NCBI GenBank assembly: GCA_016714815.1
Contig: JADKBZ010000005.1
Span: forward strand, 186,001-250,000
From: Holophagales bacterium
GTDB taxonomy: Bacteria > Acidobacteriota > Thermoanaerobaculia > UBA5066
DNA: 64,000 nt
Direction of reading: 5' to 3'
A program made the position numbers and the translations under genes. Below are positions 8,701 to 16,991 of the stretch, piece by piece. Below the pieces are notes generated by a model. It saw nothing but the letters and a program-made list of their open reading frames with translations, did not search any database and had not been told where the DNA came from. Positions within the stretch are counted from its first letter, which is position 1, and the number at the start of each line of letters is the position of its first letter.

Positions 8701-9269
8701 TCGGCCCAGGGACGGGTGCCGAAGCGCCCGTGGGCGCGCGCGAGGGTGGCGACCATTCCGGGCGCCGTCGCGGCGAGCGGTCCGGTCATCCCCAGGTCGT
8801 TCCTCGCCGCCCGGGCACGCGCCACGCTGATCACGGGCGGGGCCCGGAGGGGCGAGAGAAACGCGACGTCCTCTCCGGCCGCCGTGTGGACGACCATCCA
8901 CGCCTGGCCGCCGAGGCCCGAGCTTCCCGGTGCGGCCGCGCCGACCGCCAGGCCCCCCGCCACCGCCGCGTCGATGGCGTTGCCGCCCGCCGCCAGGACG
9001 GCCGCGGCCGCCCGCGACGACGCTTCGGTGTCCGAGGCGACGGCGCCCGCGGCCGACCTCCCGCCCACTGCCAGAAGGGGCGGGCCGGCCCGGACGGGGG
9101 CGACCGGAGCAGGGCCTCTCGCCGCGGCCGGGAGCGCGTCGAGGCGGCCTGCAGCGATCGCGAGTCCGAGGAGAGGAGGGCCGGGAGGAGCGCCGGAGCC
9201 AGTCGTCCGGCGCGACGAGCGAGAACCGTCATCGCGGCGTAGGAGAGACTCTCCGGCCCCGCCTGTCAA
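5670..9269 (-). CDS. Tandem gamma-glutamyltransferase (two Ntn-hydrolase GGT domains)
   Basis: A 1199-residue protein holding two full gamma-glutamyltransferase units, roughly residues 75-600 and 640-1170. Each has the N-terminal GGNA(I/V)DAAVA helix and SGLGGQ(A/T)WMV loop, then the autocleavage/catalytic Thr: TTHLSVVD (Thr about 422) and TSQISVVD (Thr about 980). GGTs are about 550-600 residues, so this is a head-to-tail fusion. Family members hydrolyse glutathione or gamma-glutamyl amides, usually in the periplasm. No signal peptide is obvious in this frame, but another frame from 9232 encodes MTVLARRAGRLAPALLPALL; a one-base indel near 9170 would attach it. Confidence 0.88.
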   Translation of the reverse strand: MTGGAGESLLRRDDGSRSSRRTTGSGAPPGPPLLGLAIAAGRLDALPAAARGPAPVAPVRAGPPLLAVGGRSAAGAVASDTEASSRAAAAVLAAGGNAIDAAVAGGLAVGAAAPGSSGLGGQAWMVVHTAAGEDVAFLSPLRAPPVISVARARAARNDLGMTGPLAATAPGMVATLARAHGRFGTRPWAELVAPAIAIAEAGATVSESERLFLLLYRERIAASPALAPLYLTGRCDGNGAPIPVPVGHRVVLPGLARTLRRLAEAGPDDFYRGALASEMAADLAKHSAFLRAGDLARVPASIVEARPVRGRYRDLDVLSLPIQGGGALVLETLHILDAFPSELLGSQAWARTQAIVESVRIAFADVPAVPPGEEIGDGPEQSPWLRPERGVERARLISLGRALPEERLPSRGAGSHASDRETTHLSVVDREGNAVSLTLSLGRSWGSTYVTPGLGFPYNSFLEGYDLDNPGSPAYLRPNAPLTTAVAPTIFLREGRPVLVLGGAGSSRITSAIANVAVGVFDRGLGVAEAVAAPRASWSDGAEDRGMKLEAAPPIGPEDVELLRAAGYADLETYAPGPDAIQFGAVNAVGWDAAAGAWEAGAEPRRDGAAAVPAATPSLAASLRPGRPVSSPLGMVVTSSPEASRAGVRMLENGGNAVDAAVAAAFALTAADPGGSGLGGQTWMVLRLASGQERAVFCPARAPLRIDLAKMKAARQGSELWGPMATAVPTTVATLAHALRRYGTMSPAEVLGPAIEAAEGGYRLQPFEYSFLSDYTRRLFDSEVLYPVYLTGPTGESGIPDAAPIGSCVKLPALADTLRRLAAAGLGDFYTGQIAARLEEDVRAGGGFLSRSDLARVPASVVDTAPVRGTYRGRTVLSVPSPAGGSVLVMALQILDELPPATLAAPGLVRGHALVEAVRLARAEAIARGREKEVTEGPLLSEQLTKDWAARQAARIRPDRALSRQELLGEHGPKPTDRGTSQISVVDAAGNAVSLTQSLGRYFGATWAPPSLGFLLNAFVETLDSPDPASPGYLRPGAAAPLPVAPFLFVRDDRVALVAGTGGSSRIPTTLLNLVAGLYDGGQPPEEAYAAPRVIWEDDLAGPRVMVEIAPPIPVDAEAALKAMGYENVWTLTAPGRDSTIFGGIHAVLWDEESSRWQGFVDGRRAGVAAAPARIAPRVSGTAPRRESGEPASLPRPAP

Positions 9270-9325
9270 CCCGCCCGGATCCGCTTCCGGCCTAGAATCG
9301 GGGGAGTTCCGATGCTGGAGGCCCC

Positions 9326-9793
9326 ATGAAGCGGACCGCCCTCGCCTGCCTCGCCGTCTCGCTCCTCCTCGCGCCTTCGCCCGCCGGCGCCGAACCCGGC
9401 GACCGGAAGAGCTACACGAAGACGTACCCCTTCGGCCCCGATCGGGAGTCGAAGGTCGGGATCCGCCAGGGCCCGGTCACGATCGAGGCGGTGAGAATCC
9501 GGAACTGGCCCGACGCCGACGACTTCGCCGACGCCGAGAAGGACCTCGGCGAGACGAACACGATGGTCGTCGAGTTCGAGTATTCCAACCGCGACGAGAC
9601 GCGCGACTGGAAGTGCCGCTACACCGTCACGATCCCGGGGAAGGACGGAAGCCCCTGGGCCGAGAACGACCGGACCGCCACGCTCGACGCCGGGAAGATC
9701 CACGACACGAACAAGATGTTCGTGAAGATGAAGACGCGGCACTACAAGCAGGTCCGTTCGTTCCAGGTGAAGTTCGAGATCTGGAAGAACTGA
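9326..9793 (+). CDS. Secreted protein of unknown function
   Basis: A 155-residue protein with a clear signal peptide (MKRTALACLAVSLLLAPSPAGA, cleavage after AGA). The mature domain is beta-rich and alternates charged and hydrophobic residues. I recognise no named family. A similar small exported protein lies at 22473-22943; both are about 130 mature residues, have an Asp/Lys-rich middle and end in a hydrophobic strand, so they may be distant paralogues. A strong hairpin follows at 9801-9830. Confidence 0.7.
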   Translation: MKRTALACLAVSLLLAPSPAGAEPGDRKSYTKTYPFGPDRESKVGIRQGPVTIEAVRIRNWPDADDFADAEKDLGETNTMVVEFEYSNRDETRDWKCRYTVTIPGKDGSPWAENDRTATLDAGKIHDTNKMFVKMKTRHYKQVRSFQVKFEIWKN

Positions 9794-9800
9794 AGTGGAT

Positions 9801-9830
9801 CGGGAGGACCCGAAACGCCGGGTCCTCCCG
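9801..9830. terminator. Hairpin between convergent genes
   Basis: A perfect 12-bp inverted repeat, CGGGAGGACCCG (9801-9812) and CGGGTCCTCCCG (9819-9830), with a six-base loop. It lies between the end of the secreted-protein gene and the convergent kinase-like gene. No T-tract follows on either strand, so it may stop transcription weakly or stabilise 3' ends. Confidence 0.5.
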
Positions 9831-9894
9831 CGGCACCTGCGGCGCCTCCCTCTCCGCGCGGACCGGAGGCGCTCCGCGCGGCGGAAACGGGGCG

Positions 9895-10473
9895 TCAGCG
9901 CCCGCCGACCGAGTCGGGAAAGAGGAGCTCCTGCGGCCGGAGGGCGGGGAGGAGGGCTTCGATGGCCCGCCGGGCCCACCCCTCGCGCCCTCCCGGATCG
10001 AGCGTGACGAAGGGGACGTGCCACTCCTCGAGCGTCGCCAGGAGGAGCGCGTCGATGTCGTGCTGGAAGGCGAGGTCGGTGTCGCGGACGCCGTCGAAGC
10101 TCGGGTCGCCGACGATCGGGACGCGGAAGAGGACGTCGTAGGTCGGGAGCCAGGCGCGCACGAGCCCCTCGAGGACCTTGACGTGCGGCTCCCCCGGCGC
10201 GGCCCGCTTGAGGTAGCAGTAGTTGTCGAGGACGGCGCGGTCGCAGACGACGACCTCGGCCTTGGCCTCGGCCTGCAGCTCCCAGGCGATCTGGGTGTGA
10301 AGGATCCACGCCTGCGCCTTGATCGTCGTATCGCGGTTGATGGGGAGCGGGCACTCGCGCGCGACCTCGCGCACGAGCTCCACGGTGAGGTCGCGGCGCT
10401 TCAGCGCCGCCGCGAGGCCGTAGCAGAGGGTCGTCTTGCCGACGCCGTGAGTTCCGATGAACGCGATCTTCAT
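9895..10473 (-). CDS. P-loop ATPase/kinase-like protein (NadR/AAA_28-like)
   Basis: A 192-residue protein beginning with a Walker A motif (FIGTHGVGKTT, residues 5-15) and containing CDRAVLDNYCYLKR, which resembles the DR-containing lid/substrate segment of NadR- or thymidylate-kinase-like enzymes. It is shorter than full NadR and has no adenylyltransferase domain. The substrate is unknown; it could phosphorylate a nucleoside or act as a regulatory ATPase. The ATG at 10473 places the P-loop at the usual distance from the start; the upstream open frame is antisense to the phosphatase gene. Confidence 0.7.
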   Translation of the reverse strand: MKIAFIGTHGVGKTTLCYGLAAALKRRDLTVELVREVARECPLPINRDTTIKAQAWILHTQIAWELQAEAKAEVVVCDRAVLDNYCYLKRAAPGEPHVKVLEGLVRAWLPTYDVLFRVPIVGDPSFDGVRDTDLAFQHDIDALLLATLEEWHVPFVTLDPGGREGWARRAIEALLPALRPQELLFPDSVGGR

Positions 10474-10522
10474 CCGCCCGGATCCTCGCACGAACCGCGG
10501 CGAGGGGTTTTGGTGCAGAGTC

Positions 10523-12862
10523 TCAGGACCAGATGGTCCGGCGGACGACGACGACGCTCGTGTCGTCGGCGGGCTCTCCCTCGCCGACGTGGGTCCGCCA
10601 GTCGCCGACGAGCGCCTCCAGGATCGACTCCGCGGGCCGCCTCCAGAGGCCGATCCGCTCGAGTACGGCGCGCGGCCTCTCGTAGCCGTACGGGTCGTCG
10701 AAGCGGTCGGGCCCCTCGTAGAGGCCGTCGGAGGCGAGGACGAGGCTCGCGGAGCCGGGCAGCTCGAACGCGGTCTCGGCATAGGTGCGCGCGGGGCCCT
10801 TGCCGAGAGGCAGGCCCGAGGCCGAAAGCTCGCGCGCCTTCCCTTCGACGACGAGGAGCGGCCAGGGGTGCCCCGCGTTCGCGAGGACGCCGCGCCCCGT
10901 GGCCGGGTCGATCCGCGCCAGGACGAGCGAGGTGAAGAGGCGCCCCGTGTTCGCCGCGCGCAGGACGCGGTCGACCTCGGCGAGGATCTCCGCCGGGCGC
11001 CGCCCCGCCTTGACGAGCGTCAGGAGGCAGGCCTTCACCATCGCCCCCTGGATGCCGCACGAGTAGCCGTGTCCGGCGACGTCTCCGGCGGCGACCCAGA
11101 GCGCCCCCTCCTCGTCGACGAGGAACTCGTAGAGGTCTCCCCCCGCCTCGGTCGCCAGGATCGTCCGCGCCGCGATCTGCAGCCCCGGCACCTCGGGCGG
11201 GTGGTCCGGGAGGAGGGCCAGCTGCATCCGCGACAGGAGGTCCATCTCGTACTTCACGCGCCGCTCGCTCTCGATCCGCTTGACGAAATCGGGCGTGTCG
11301 ACGCGCGCTTCGTCCTCGCGCTCGGGCCGGCGGCAGGCCACGACCCCGACCCAGGCGAGGCCGGCCACGGAGACCGTCGTCAGGATGAGCGGGACGGGAA
11401 GCTCGGCGGGGAAGCGGAGCGCGGCGAGGAGGTCGCGCAGGAGCGCGGGCGCCGTCGCGGCGACGAGGAGGCCCGTCAGCCCGAACGTCCGGAAGGCGAG
11501 CAGGAAGAGAATCGCTTCGGCGAGAGTGAGGGCGAAGAGCGCGCCCCACGGCGCGTAGTGGAAGGTGCACGAGTAGAAGAGGGCGTACCCGACCGCGCCG
11601 AGGACGTCGGCCCGCTCCCTGGGGAGGACGAAGCGGAAGAGGGCGGCGCCGAGGACGAGCGTCGCCGCCGCGTAGGGCCCCTCGAGGAAGGCGTTCGCGA
11701 TCCCGCCGAAGAGCGGCAGGACGTAGGAGGGGGCCTCGGGATGGACGCCCGGGATGCCCGCCGCCGCCACGCCCGAGGCCACGAGAAGGCGGAGGCCGGC
11801 GACGGCGGCCCCGAGCCCCAGGCCGCCGAGCAGCGCCCGGCCGAGGCGCGGCGAGAGGCGCCCCGCGGCGACGGCGTCGAGGCTCGTCGTGAAGCCCGGG
11901 ACGGTGTCGCGGAGCATCGATTCGGCGACGACCCAGTAGCCGACGAGGAGGACGGCCATCAGGATGCGCCCGGTGACCAGGAAGCCGGCCATGACCCCGC
12001 TCTGCCCCCCGAGTTCGAAGAGGGAGCCGGAGAGGACCATCGCGGCGAGGGCGAGAAGGCCCAGGCCGAGCGCGATCCGGAAGCCGAGCCGGCGCCGGAA
12101 GAGGAGGACGCCGAAGAGGACGACGACGAGGAGGCCCACGAGACCGAAGAGCGGGACCGCGATGGCGAGGCTGCGGAAGGTCAGCTTCTCGTAGCGCGCG
12201 CCGACGCCGGGATCCGAGAGCTCCCGGGAGAGGATGAGCATCGCCCCCGTCGGCGCGAGTCGCGTCACGACCTCTCGGGGTCCCTTCCCTTCCGTCGCGA
12301 GAGAGAAGACCCGGACGATCGCGTTCCCGCTCTCGTAGTCGGCCGACGGGCCGACCTTCGCCCCACGGGCGAGGCGGACGAGGAGGGCGGAGGCGAAGCG
12401 CTCGCGCGCCCCCTCCAGCTCCCCCGTCGGGGTGGCGACGCGGAAGACGCTTCCGCTGGTGAACTCGACCCGCCGGACCGTCCCGTCGCGGCCGATCGCG
12501 ATCTCCGTCTGCCCCGTGCCCAGCCCCGGGACGCGGAGCTCCCCCGCGACGACCCACGACGCGAGGGCTCCGTGACGGGCGAGCCACTCCGGCGCCTCGC
12601 GGCCGAGCCGCCGGTAGGCGCGCTCGAGCTCGGAGCTGGCGAGGCCGTTGCGGACACTCGCCTTCGGCGCGAGGAGAGTCGCTCCCGCGGCGGCCATCTC
12701 CTCGCTCGCCGTCTTCAGCGCCGCGGCCTTCGAGACGCCGAGCGGCTGCCACTCGGGGAGGACCCTGTACGCCGCCACGGCCCCGGCGGCGAGGACGACG
12801 AGCCCCGCGACGATCGGCGCCCACGGGGTCCGCGGGCGCGGGGCGAGGGGGATCTCCGTCAC
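10523..12862 (-). CDS. Membrane-bound SpoIIE-type PP2C phosphatase
   Basis: A 779-residue protein. Residues 15-35 form one transmembrane helix, followed by about 200 residues of probably extracytoplasmic domain, then a cluster of about 8-10 helices (residues 225-500) and a cytoplasmic PP2C/SpoIIE domain at the C-terminus. The phosphatase motifs are visible: TEAGGDLYEF, GDVAGHGYSCG, ANAGHPWPLL, VLASDGLYEG and DDTSVVVV. Such enzymes dephosphorylate anti-anti-sigma or similar phosphoproteins in partner-switching pathways. The large membrane domain may sense an envelope signal. It starts 13 bases after the nadA stop codon, suggesting co-transcription. Confidence 0.87.
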   Translation of the reverse strand: MTEIPLAPRPRTPWAPIVAGLVVLAAGAVAAYRVLPEWQPLGVSKAAALKTASEEMAAAGATLLAPKASVRNGLASSELERAYRRLGREAPEWLARHGALASWVVAGELRVPGLGTGQTEIAIGRDGTVRRVEFTSGSVFRVATPTGELEGARERFASALLVRLARGAKVGPSADYESGNAIVRVFSLATEGKGPREVVTRLAPTGAMLILSRELSDPGVGARYEKLTFRSLAIAVPLFGLVGLLVVVLFGVLLFRRRLGFRIALGLGLLALAAMVLSGSLFELGGQSGVMAGFLVTGRILMAVLLVGYWVVAESMLRDTVPGFTTSLDAVAAGRLSPRLGRALLGGLGLGAAVAGLRLLVASGVAAAGIPGVHPEAPSYVLPLFGGIANAFLEGPYAAATLVLGAALFRFVLPRERADVLGAVGYALFYSCTFHYAPWGALFALTLAEAILFLLAFRTFGLTGLLVAATAPALLRDLLAALRFPAELPVPLILTTVSVAGLAWVGVVACRRPEREDEARVDTPDFVKRIESERRVKYEMDLLSRMQLALLPDHPPEVPGLQIAARTILATEAGGDLYEFLVDEEGALWVAAGDVAGHGYSCGIQGAMVKACLLTLVKAGRRPAEILAEVDRVLRAANTGRLFTSLVLARIDPATGRGVLANAGHPWPLLVVEGKARELSASGLPLGKGPARTYAETAFELPGSASLVLASDGLYEGPDRFDDPYGYERPRAVLERIGLWRRPAESILEALVGDWRTHVGEGEPADDTSVVVVRRTIWS

Positions 12863-12875
12863 GACGGCAGGGGCG

Positions 12876-13868
12876 TCACGAGCGCCCGAGCGCCGGAACG
12901 AAGCTCTTCCCCGCCGTCAGCTCGAGCATCCGGTCGAGCGCCTTCTTCGCCCGGAGCCGGACCTTTTCCTCCACCTCGATCGCCGGGCGGAGAGTCTCGA
13001 GAGCGAGCCAGAGCTTCTCCATCGTGTTCCGCTTCATGTGCGGGCAGGCGTTGCAGGAGCAGCCGTCGTCGGGCGGCGCCGCGATCAGCTCCTTGCCGGG
13101 GGCGGCGCGGTGCATCTGGTGGAGGATCCCCTCCTCCGTCGCGACGATGAACGAAGTGTGCTCGGACTCCGCCACGTGCTTCAGGAGCGCCGAGGTCGAC
13201 CCGACGAAGTGGGCGTGGGCGAGGATCCGCTCGTCGCACTCGGGGTGGGCGACGAGGCGCGCCCGCGGGTTCCTCACCATGAGGTCGAGGATCCGCTTCT
13301 CGGAAAACGTCTCGTGGACGACGCACGTCCCCGGCCAGACGACGAACTTGCGGTCGAGCTTCTTCTCGAGCCAGGCCGCAAGGTTCCTGTCCGGAGCGAA
13401 GACGATCGGGTCGGGGAGCTGCCGGAGGATCGTTTCCGCCGAGGAGGAGGTGACGATGACGTCGGAGAGCGCCTTCACCGCCGCCGAGCAGTTGATGTAG
13501 GAGACGACGGTGTGCCCCGGGTACTTCCGGAGCCACTCGGAGAAGAAGGGGGCCGGGCAGCCGTCGGCGAGCGAGCAGCCCGCCTCGAGGTCGGGCACGA
13601 CGACGGTCTTCTCCGGGGTCAGGATCTTCGACGTCTCGGCCATGAAGTGGACGCCGCAGAACACGATGACCGGCTTCGGCGACTCCTTCCCCTTGCGGGC
13701 CAGCTCGAGCGAGTCGCCGACGAAGTCGGCGAGGTCCTGGATCTCGGACTCCTGGTAGTAGTGGGCGAGGACGAGGGCGTCCCGGTCCTTCTTCAGCCGG
13801 AGGATCGCTTCGGGAAGATCGTGCGGGAGGGGCGGCGCCGGTCGCGCGGCAGGGTGCGGAACGCTCAC
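12876..13868 (-). CDS. nadA: Quinolinate synthase NadA
   Basis: A 330-residue protein that condenses iminoaspartate with dihydroxyacetone phosphate to quinolinate in NAD biosynthesis, using a [4Fe-4S] cluster. Family signatures are the N-terminal LAHYYQESEIQDLADFVGDS, the CGVHFMAE segment, YINCSAAVKA, the WPGTCVVHE region, HPECDE, and the C-terminal CNACPHMKRNTMEKL. Cluster cysteines are present in all three domains. The length fits the family. No nadB or nadC is in the window. The next gene downstream is the membrane phosphatase, 13 bases away. Confidence 0.96.
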   Translation of the reverse strand: MSVPHPAARPAPPLPHDLPEAILRLKKDRDALVLAHYYQESEIQDLADFVGDSLELARKGKESPKPVIVFCGVHFMAETSKILTPEKTVVVPDLEAGCSLADGCPAPFFSEWLRKYPGHTVVSYINCSAAVKALSDVIVTSSSAETILRQLPDPIVFAPDRNLAAWLEKKLDRKFVVWPGTCVVHETFSEKRILDLMVRNPRARLVAHPECDERILAHAHFVGSTSALLKHVAESEHTSFIVATEEGILHQMHRAAPGKELIAAPPDDGCSCNACPHMKRNTMEKLWLALETLRPAIEVEEKVRLRAKKALDRMLELTAGKSFVPALGRS

Positions 13869-13998
13869 GACGACGATTCTACGGCTCCGCGTTTGGCGAG
13901 GTTTCCCAGTCGGCTACCGTCCCGCGCCTTCGGACCGCGGAGGGCGGGACGGCTTTCGGGAACCTATTTCGCCTTCGTGGGCCTTACCATTGCGATCC

Positions 13999-14931
13999 AT
14001 GACGCTCCGCCGCGGGACCGCCTTCCGCCGCCCGGCGGCCCGAAGGGTCCCCGCGGCCCACCTGGTGGTCCTGACGGTCCTGACGGTCCTGATTGCGAGC
14101 GTGACCCTTCCGGTCGAGGCGGCCACCAGGAAAAGGAAATCGACGAAGAAGGCGGCGCCGATCCCGGAGGTCCCCCGGCCGCACGACCCCTTCGCGGTTT
14201 CCTTCCCGTCGAGCGACGGAGTTCGCCTCGTCGCCACGTGGAAGCCCTCTCCGGCCGGCCCGTCGGCCCCCGCCGTGCTCCTTCTCCACGCCTTCTCCCG
14301 GGAGCGGCGCGAGGTCGCCTTTCTCGCCGACGAGCTCGCCGCCCGGGGGTTCTCGACGCTCGCTCTCGACCTGCGCGGGCACGGCGAGTCGGTCTGGAAG
14401 GGAGGAGTCCGGCTCGGCACCTCTCCGTCGCTCCAGACCTCGCCCAACGGCTTCCCGCGCGACGTGGAGGCGGCCTGCGCCTGGCTCGGACCGCGCGCCA
14501 CGCGCGTCGGCGTCTTCGGTCTGTCCCTGTCGGGAAACCTCGCGGCCCTCGCCACGGCCGCCGGCTGGGCCGAGGCCGCGGTGGCCGTCTCTGCGAATGC
14601 CGACCGGTTCGAGAAGCTCGCGGGAACGCGCCCGAAATCGCCGACGGGCCTCCTCGTCCTCGCCTCGGAGAAGGACCCCGGCCGCGCCGGATCCGCCCGG
14701 TTGCTCGAGAACCTGGGACGCGCCCCGAAGTCCGTCGTCCTCTACCCGGGCACCGCCCACGCCCTGGAGCTTCTCAAGGGAGAGCCCGCCGCGAAGGACG
14801 CCGCATTCGCCTGGCTGGAGGCGCGCCTCGGCCCGGTAACGCCCCCGCCCGCCCCTGTCGCGACGATCCCCGTGCCGGCGCCCGAGCCCGCCCCGGCCGC
14901 CGCCCCGGCGCCGGGAGGGGAATCCCGGTGA
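13999..14931 (+). CDS. Exported alpha/beta hydrolase
   Basis: A 310-residue protein with an N-terminal hydrophobic export segment (LTVLTVLIASVTLPVEA) and a linker rich in Lys. The alpha/beta-hydrolase core has the oxyanion-side strand VLLLHAFSRERREV, the ALDLRGHGES segment, the nucleophile elbow GLSLSG (Ser in GxSxG), and a C-terminal GTAHALELL supplying the catalytic His. It is probably an esterase-type enzyme in the envelope; the substrate is unknown. The tail is Pro/Ala-rich (about 30 residues). The ATG at 13999 is used; TTG at 13990 is an alternative. Confidence 0.8.
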   Translation: MTLRRGTAFRRPAARRVPAAHLVVLTVLTVLIASVTLPVEAATRKRKSTKKAAPIPEVPRPHDPFAVSFPSSDGVRLVATWKPSPAGPSAPAVLLLHAFSRERREVAFLADELAARGFSTLALDLRGHGESVWKGGVRLGTSPSLQTSPNGFPRDVEAACAWLGPRATRVGVFGLSLSGNLAALATAAGWAEAAVAVSANADRFEKLAGTRPKSPTGLLVLASEKDPGRAGSARLLENLGRAPKSVVLYPGTAHALELLKGEPAAKDAAFAWLEARLGPVTPPPAPVATIPVPAPEPAPAAAPAPGGESR

Positions 14932-15007
14932 AGACACTGGTCGCTCCCGGGGGGCCTGAGCTTCGCGCGGCCCCCCGGACCCCCCACCCTGTCCGCAAGG
15001 ATCTCTC

Positions 15008-15691
15008 TTGAAGACACTCGTCTTTGACGTCGAGACCGTCGGGCTGCCGTGGCTCGACCTCGACCCGCTCGTCCGCGAGTGGCTGACACGGGGCGCCGAG
15101 GACGGCGAGAGCTACCGGACGAAGAAAGACTGGCGCTCGCTCTCCCCCTATGCCGCGAAAGTCATCGTCATCGCCGCCCTCAACCCCGACACGGGGCACG
15201 GGAAGGTCTGGTACGAGGCCCCTTCCTTCTCCTCGCGGCCGTCTCCGGACGGCCTCTTCGAGGAGATCGGCGGCGACGAGAAGACGCTCCTGGCGGGCTT
15301 CTGGGAGACGGCGACGAAGTTCGACCGCCTCGTCTCGTTCAACGGCCGTTCCTTCGACGGGCCGTTCCTGGCGGTCAGGAGCGCGATTCACGGCCTGGCG
15401 CCGTCGCGCAACCTCTCGGGCTACCGCTACTCGGTCGACTCCCACGTCGACCTGATGGAGATCCTCACCTTCCAGGGGGCCGCGGGGACGCGCCCCTCCC
15501 TCCACGCCGCCTGCGTCGCCTTCGGCATCCCGTCGCCCAAGTCGGCCGAGATGCACGGCTATGCCGTCGGCGACGCGTACGCGCAAGGGAGGCTTCCCGA
15601 GATCCTCGATTACTGCCGCCGCGACGTCGATGCCACGGCCGAACTGCTCCGCCGGCTCGAGCCGACGCTCCTCCCCCTCTTCCGCCGCTGA
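15008..15691 (+). CDS. DEDD-family 3'-5' exonuclease-like protein
   Basis: A 227-residue RNase-H-fold protein. Exonuclease motif I is LVFDVETVGLPW, motif II SFNGRSFDGPFL, and motif III YCRRDVDATAEL. Together with SHVDLMEIL these match the predicted 3'-5' exonuclease family related to the PolB proofreading domain. It likely trims DNA or RNA 3' ends. It begins with TTG, directly encoding MKTLVFDVE. A GC-rich hairpin (GGGGGCC...GGCCCCC) lies in the 76-base gap after the hydrolase gene, so the two may be transcribed separately. Confidence 0.8.
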   Translation: MKTLVFDVETVGLPWLDLDPLVREWLTRGAEDGESYRTKKDWRSLSPYAAKVIVIAALNPDTGHGKVWYEAPSFSSRPSPDGLFEEIGGDEKTLLAGFWETATKFDRLVSFNGRSFDGPFLAVRSAIHGLAPSRNLSGYRYSVDSHVDLMEILTFQGAAGTRPSLHAACVAFGIPSPKSAEMHGYAVGDAYAQGRLPEILDYCRRDVDATAELLRRLEPTLLPLFRR

Positions 15692-15798
15692 GGCCCCGCC
15701 ACCCCTCGGGACCCGGGCGGGCCTATACTCATGGCGTCCCAGCCGTACGGAGCGCAAACGTCCGCGGCCAATCCGATGTTTACCCCGAGGAGGCCCCG

Positions 15799-16209
15799 AT
15801 GAATCGCAAGGTCATCGCCCTGGTCGAAGACCCCTTCTGGAGGTCGAAGATCGACAACGCGGTGAGGTCCGTCGGCGCCACGACCGTCTTCCTCTCGGAC
15901 CCCGCCGAAGCCGCGGGCGTCGTCGAGCCCGGCGCACCGGTCATCGTCGTCGTCGACCTCGCGCTCAAGACGCCCCCGTTCGAGGCGATCGCCAGCCTGA
16001 AGAAAGGCAAGGCGACGTCCTCGATTCCGGTCGTCGGCTACTTCGACATGGCCCGGAAGGACCTGAAGGAGAAGGCCCTCGCGGCCGGCTTCGACGAGGT
16101 CCTCGCCCGTTCGTCCTTCGCGGAACGCTTCGCGGATCTCGTCCTGAAGTACCTTCTCCCCGGCGGTGTCCGGATGGAAGAAAGCGAGAACGAGCCGCCC
16201 GAGGAGTAA
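15799..16209 (+). CDS. Stand-alone receiver-like (pseudo-receiver) protein
   Basis: A 136-residue protein with the alternating beta-alpha fold of a CheY receiver: VIALVEDPFW (acidic pair at E10/D11), VVVDLAL with the putative phospho-acceptor Asp, and IPVVGYFDMARKDL. The usual conserved Lys before the last helix is replaced (LARSSF), so phosphorylation may be lost or altered. The C-terminus is acidic (MEESENEPPEE). GAGGAGG precedes the ATG at 15799. It is convergent with mglA, and its location beside a polarity module is suggestive only. Confidence 0.65.
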   Translation: MNRKVIALVEDPFWRSKIDNAVRSVGATTVFLSDPAEAAGVVEPGAPVIVVVDLALKTPPFEAIASLKKGKATSSIPVVGYFDMARKDLKEKALAAGFDEVLARSSFAERFADLVLKYLLPGGVRMEESENEPPEE

Positions 16210-16218
16210 GAGAGGGGG

Positions 16219-16349
16219 GATCCCGGGCTATTTCTTCCGGAGCTCCCTGCACCTGCTTACACGGACACGAGGTGGGGGCGAGGCCCCCGCACCCCCGCGT
16301 CGCTCCGCAGGTACTTGTCCAGATCCCGGGCTATTTCTTCCGGAGCTCC
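16219..16349. repeat. Direct repeat of the mglA 3' end
   Basis: A 28-bp sequence covering the mglA stop codon and last codons (16322-16349) is repeated exactly at 16219-16246, followed by a partial match (CACCTGCTT). The 75 bases between hold a GGGGGCGAGGCCCCC hairpin. This looks like a partial tandem duplication of the gene's 3' end. Confidence 0.75.
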
Positions 16350-16915
16350 ATCAGCACCTGCTTCGCGACGGCCTTCAGCGTGTCGAAGACGCCGACGCCA
16401 GTCGGAGCGGTGGCCTCGAAGGTGGGCTCGCCCTTGTAGTTCAGCTGGCGGTACATCTCGTCGGCCGGAATGGCCGTCGGGAGGTCCCGCTTGTTGAGCT
16501 GGAGGACGTAGGGAATCGTGGCGAGGTCGAAGCCGTGGTCCCGGAGGTTCTTCTCCAGGTTCTGGAGAGATTCGCCGTTGGCGTCCATCCGGGCTTCCTG
16601 CGAGTCGGCCACGAAGACCACTCCGTCGACCCCCTTGAGGATCAGCTTGCGGCTCGCGTCGTAGAAGACCTGCCCAGGAACGGTGTAGAGGTGAAAGCGC
16701 GTCTTGAATCCGCGCACCGTGCCGAGGTCGAGCGGAAGGAAGTCGAAGAAGAGCGTCCGGTCGGTCTCGGTCGCCAGGGAGATCAGCTTCCCTTTCGCCG
16801 CCGGGTTGGTCCGGTCGTAGATGTACTGAAGGTTCGTCGTCTTCCCGCAGAGGCCTGGCCCGTAATAGACGATCTTGCAGTTGATCTCGCGCGCGGCGTA
16901 GTTGATGAAAGTCAT
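16331..16915 (-). CDS. mglA: Small Ras-like GTPase MglA
   Basis: A 194-residue GTPase. The P-loop is YYGPGLCGKTTNL, the switch region contains TVPGQVFYDASRKLIL, and the guanine-specificity motif is NKRDLP. This layout is diagnostic of MglA, the cell-polarity GTPase that controls gliding and type IV pilus pole switching in Myxococcus and occurs widely in other bacteria. The ATG at 16915 gives the family N-terminus MTFINYAAREINCKIVYYGPG. It lies about 76 bases after mglB, its GTPase-activating partner. The surroundings show no other motility genes. Confidence 0.93.
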   Translation of the reverse strand: MTFINYAAREINCKIVYYGPGLCGKTTNLQYIYDRTNPAAKGKLISLATETDRTLFFDFLPLDLGTVRGFKTRFHLYTVPGQVFYDASRKLILKGVDGVVFVADSQEARMDANGESLQNLEKNLRDHGFDLATIPYVLQLNKRDLPTAIPADEMYRQLNYKGEPTFEATAPTGVGVFDTLKAVAKQVLMELRKK

Positions 16916-16991
16916 CGCTTCGGCACTCTCAGACAATTCCCCGTCGAACGGGGAGTTCCCTCAGGGTGTCGACGAGGTACGGCTCTCATGC

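Noticed and set aside
8659..10935. Long plus-strand open frame across the GGT and kinase-like genes
   Set aside because: Arg-rich, low-complexity frame opposite confirmed genes; typical GC-rich shadow.
10457..13150. 897-codon plus-strand open frame opposite the phosphatase gene
   Set aside because: Highly charged low-complexity translation, antisense to a gene with intact PP2C motifs.
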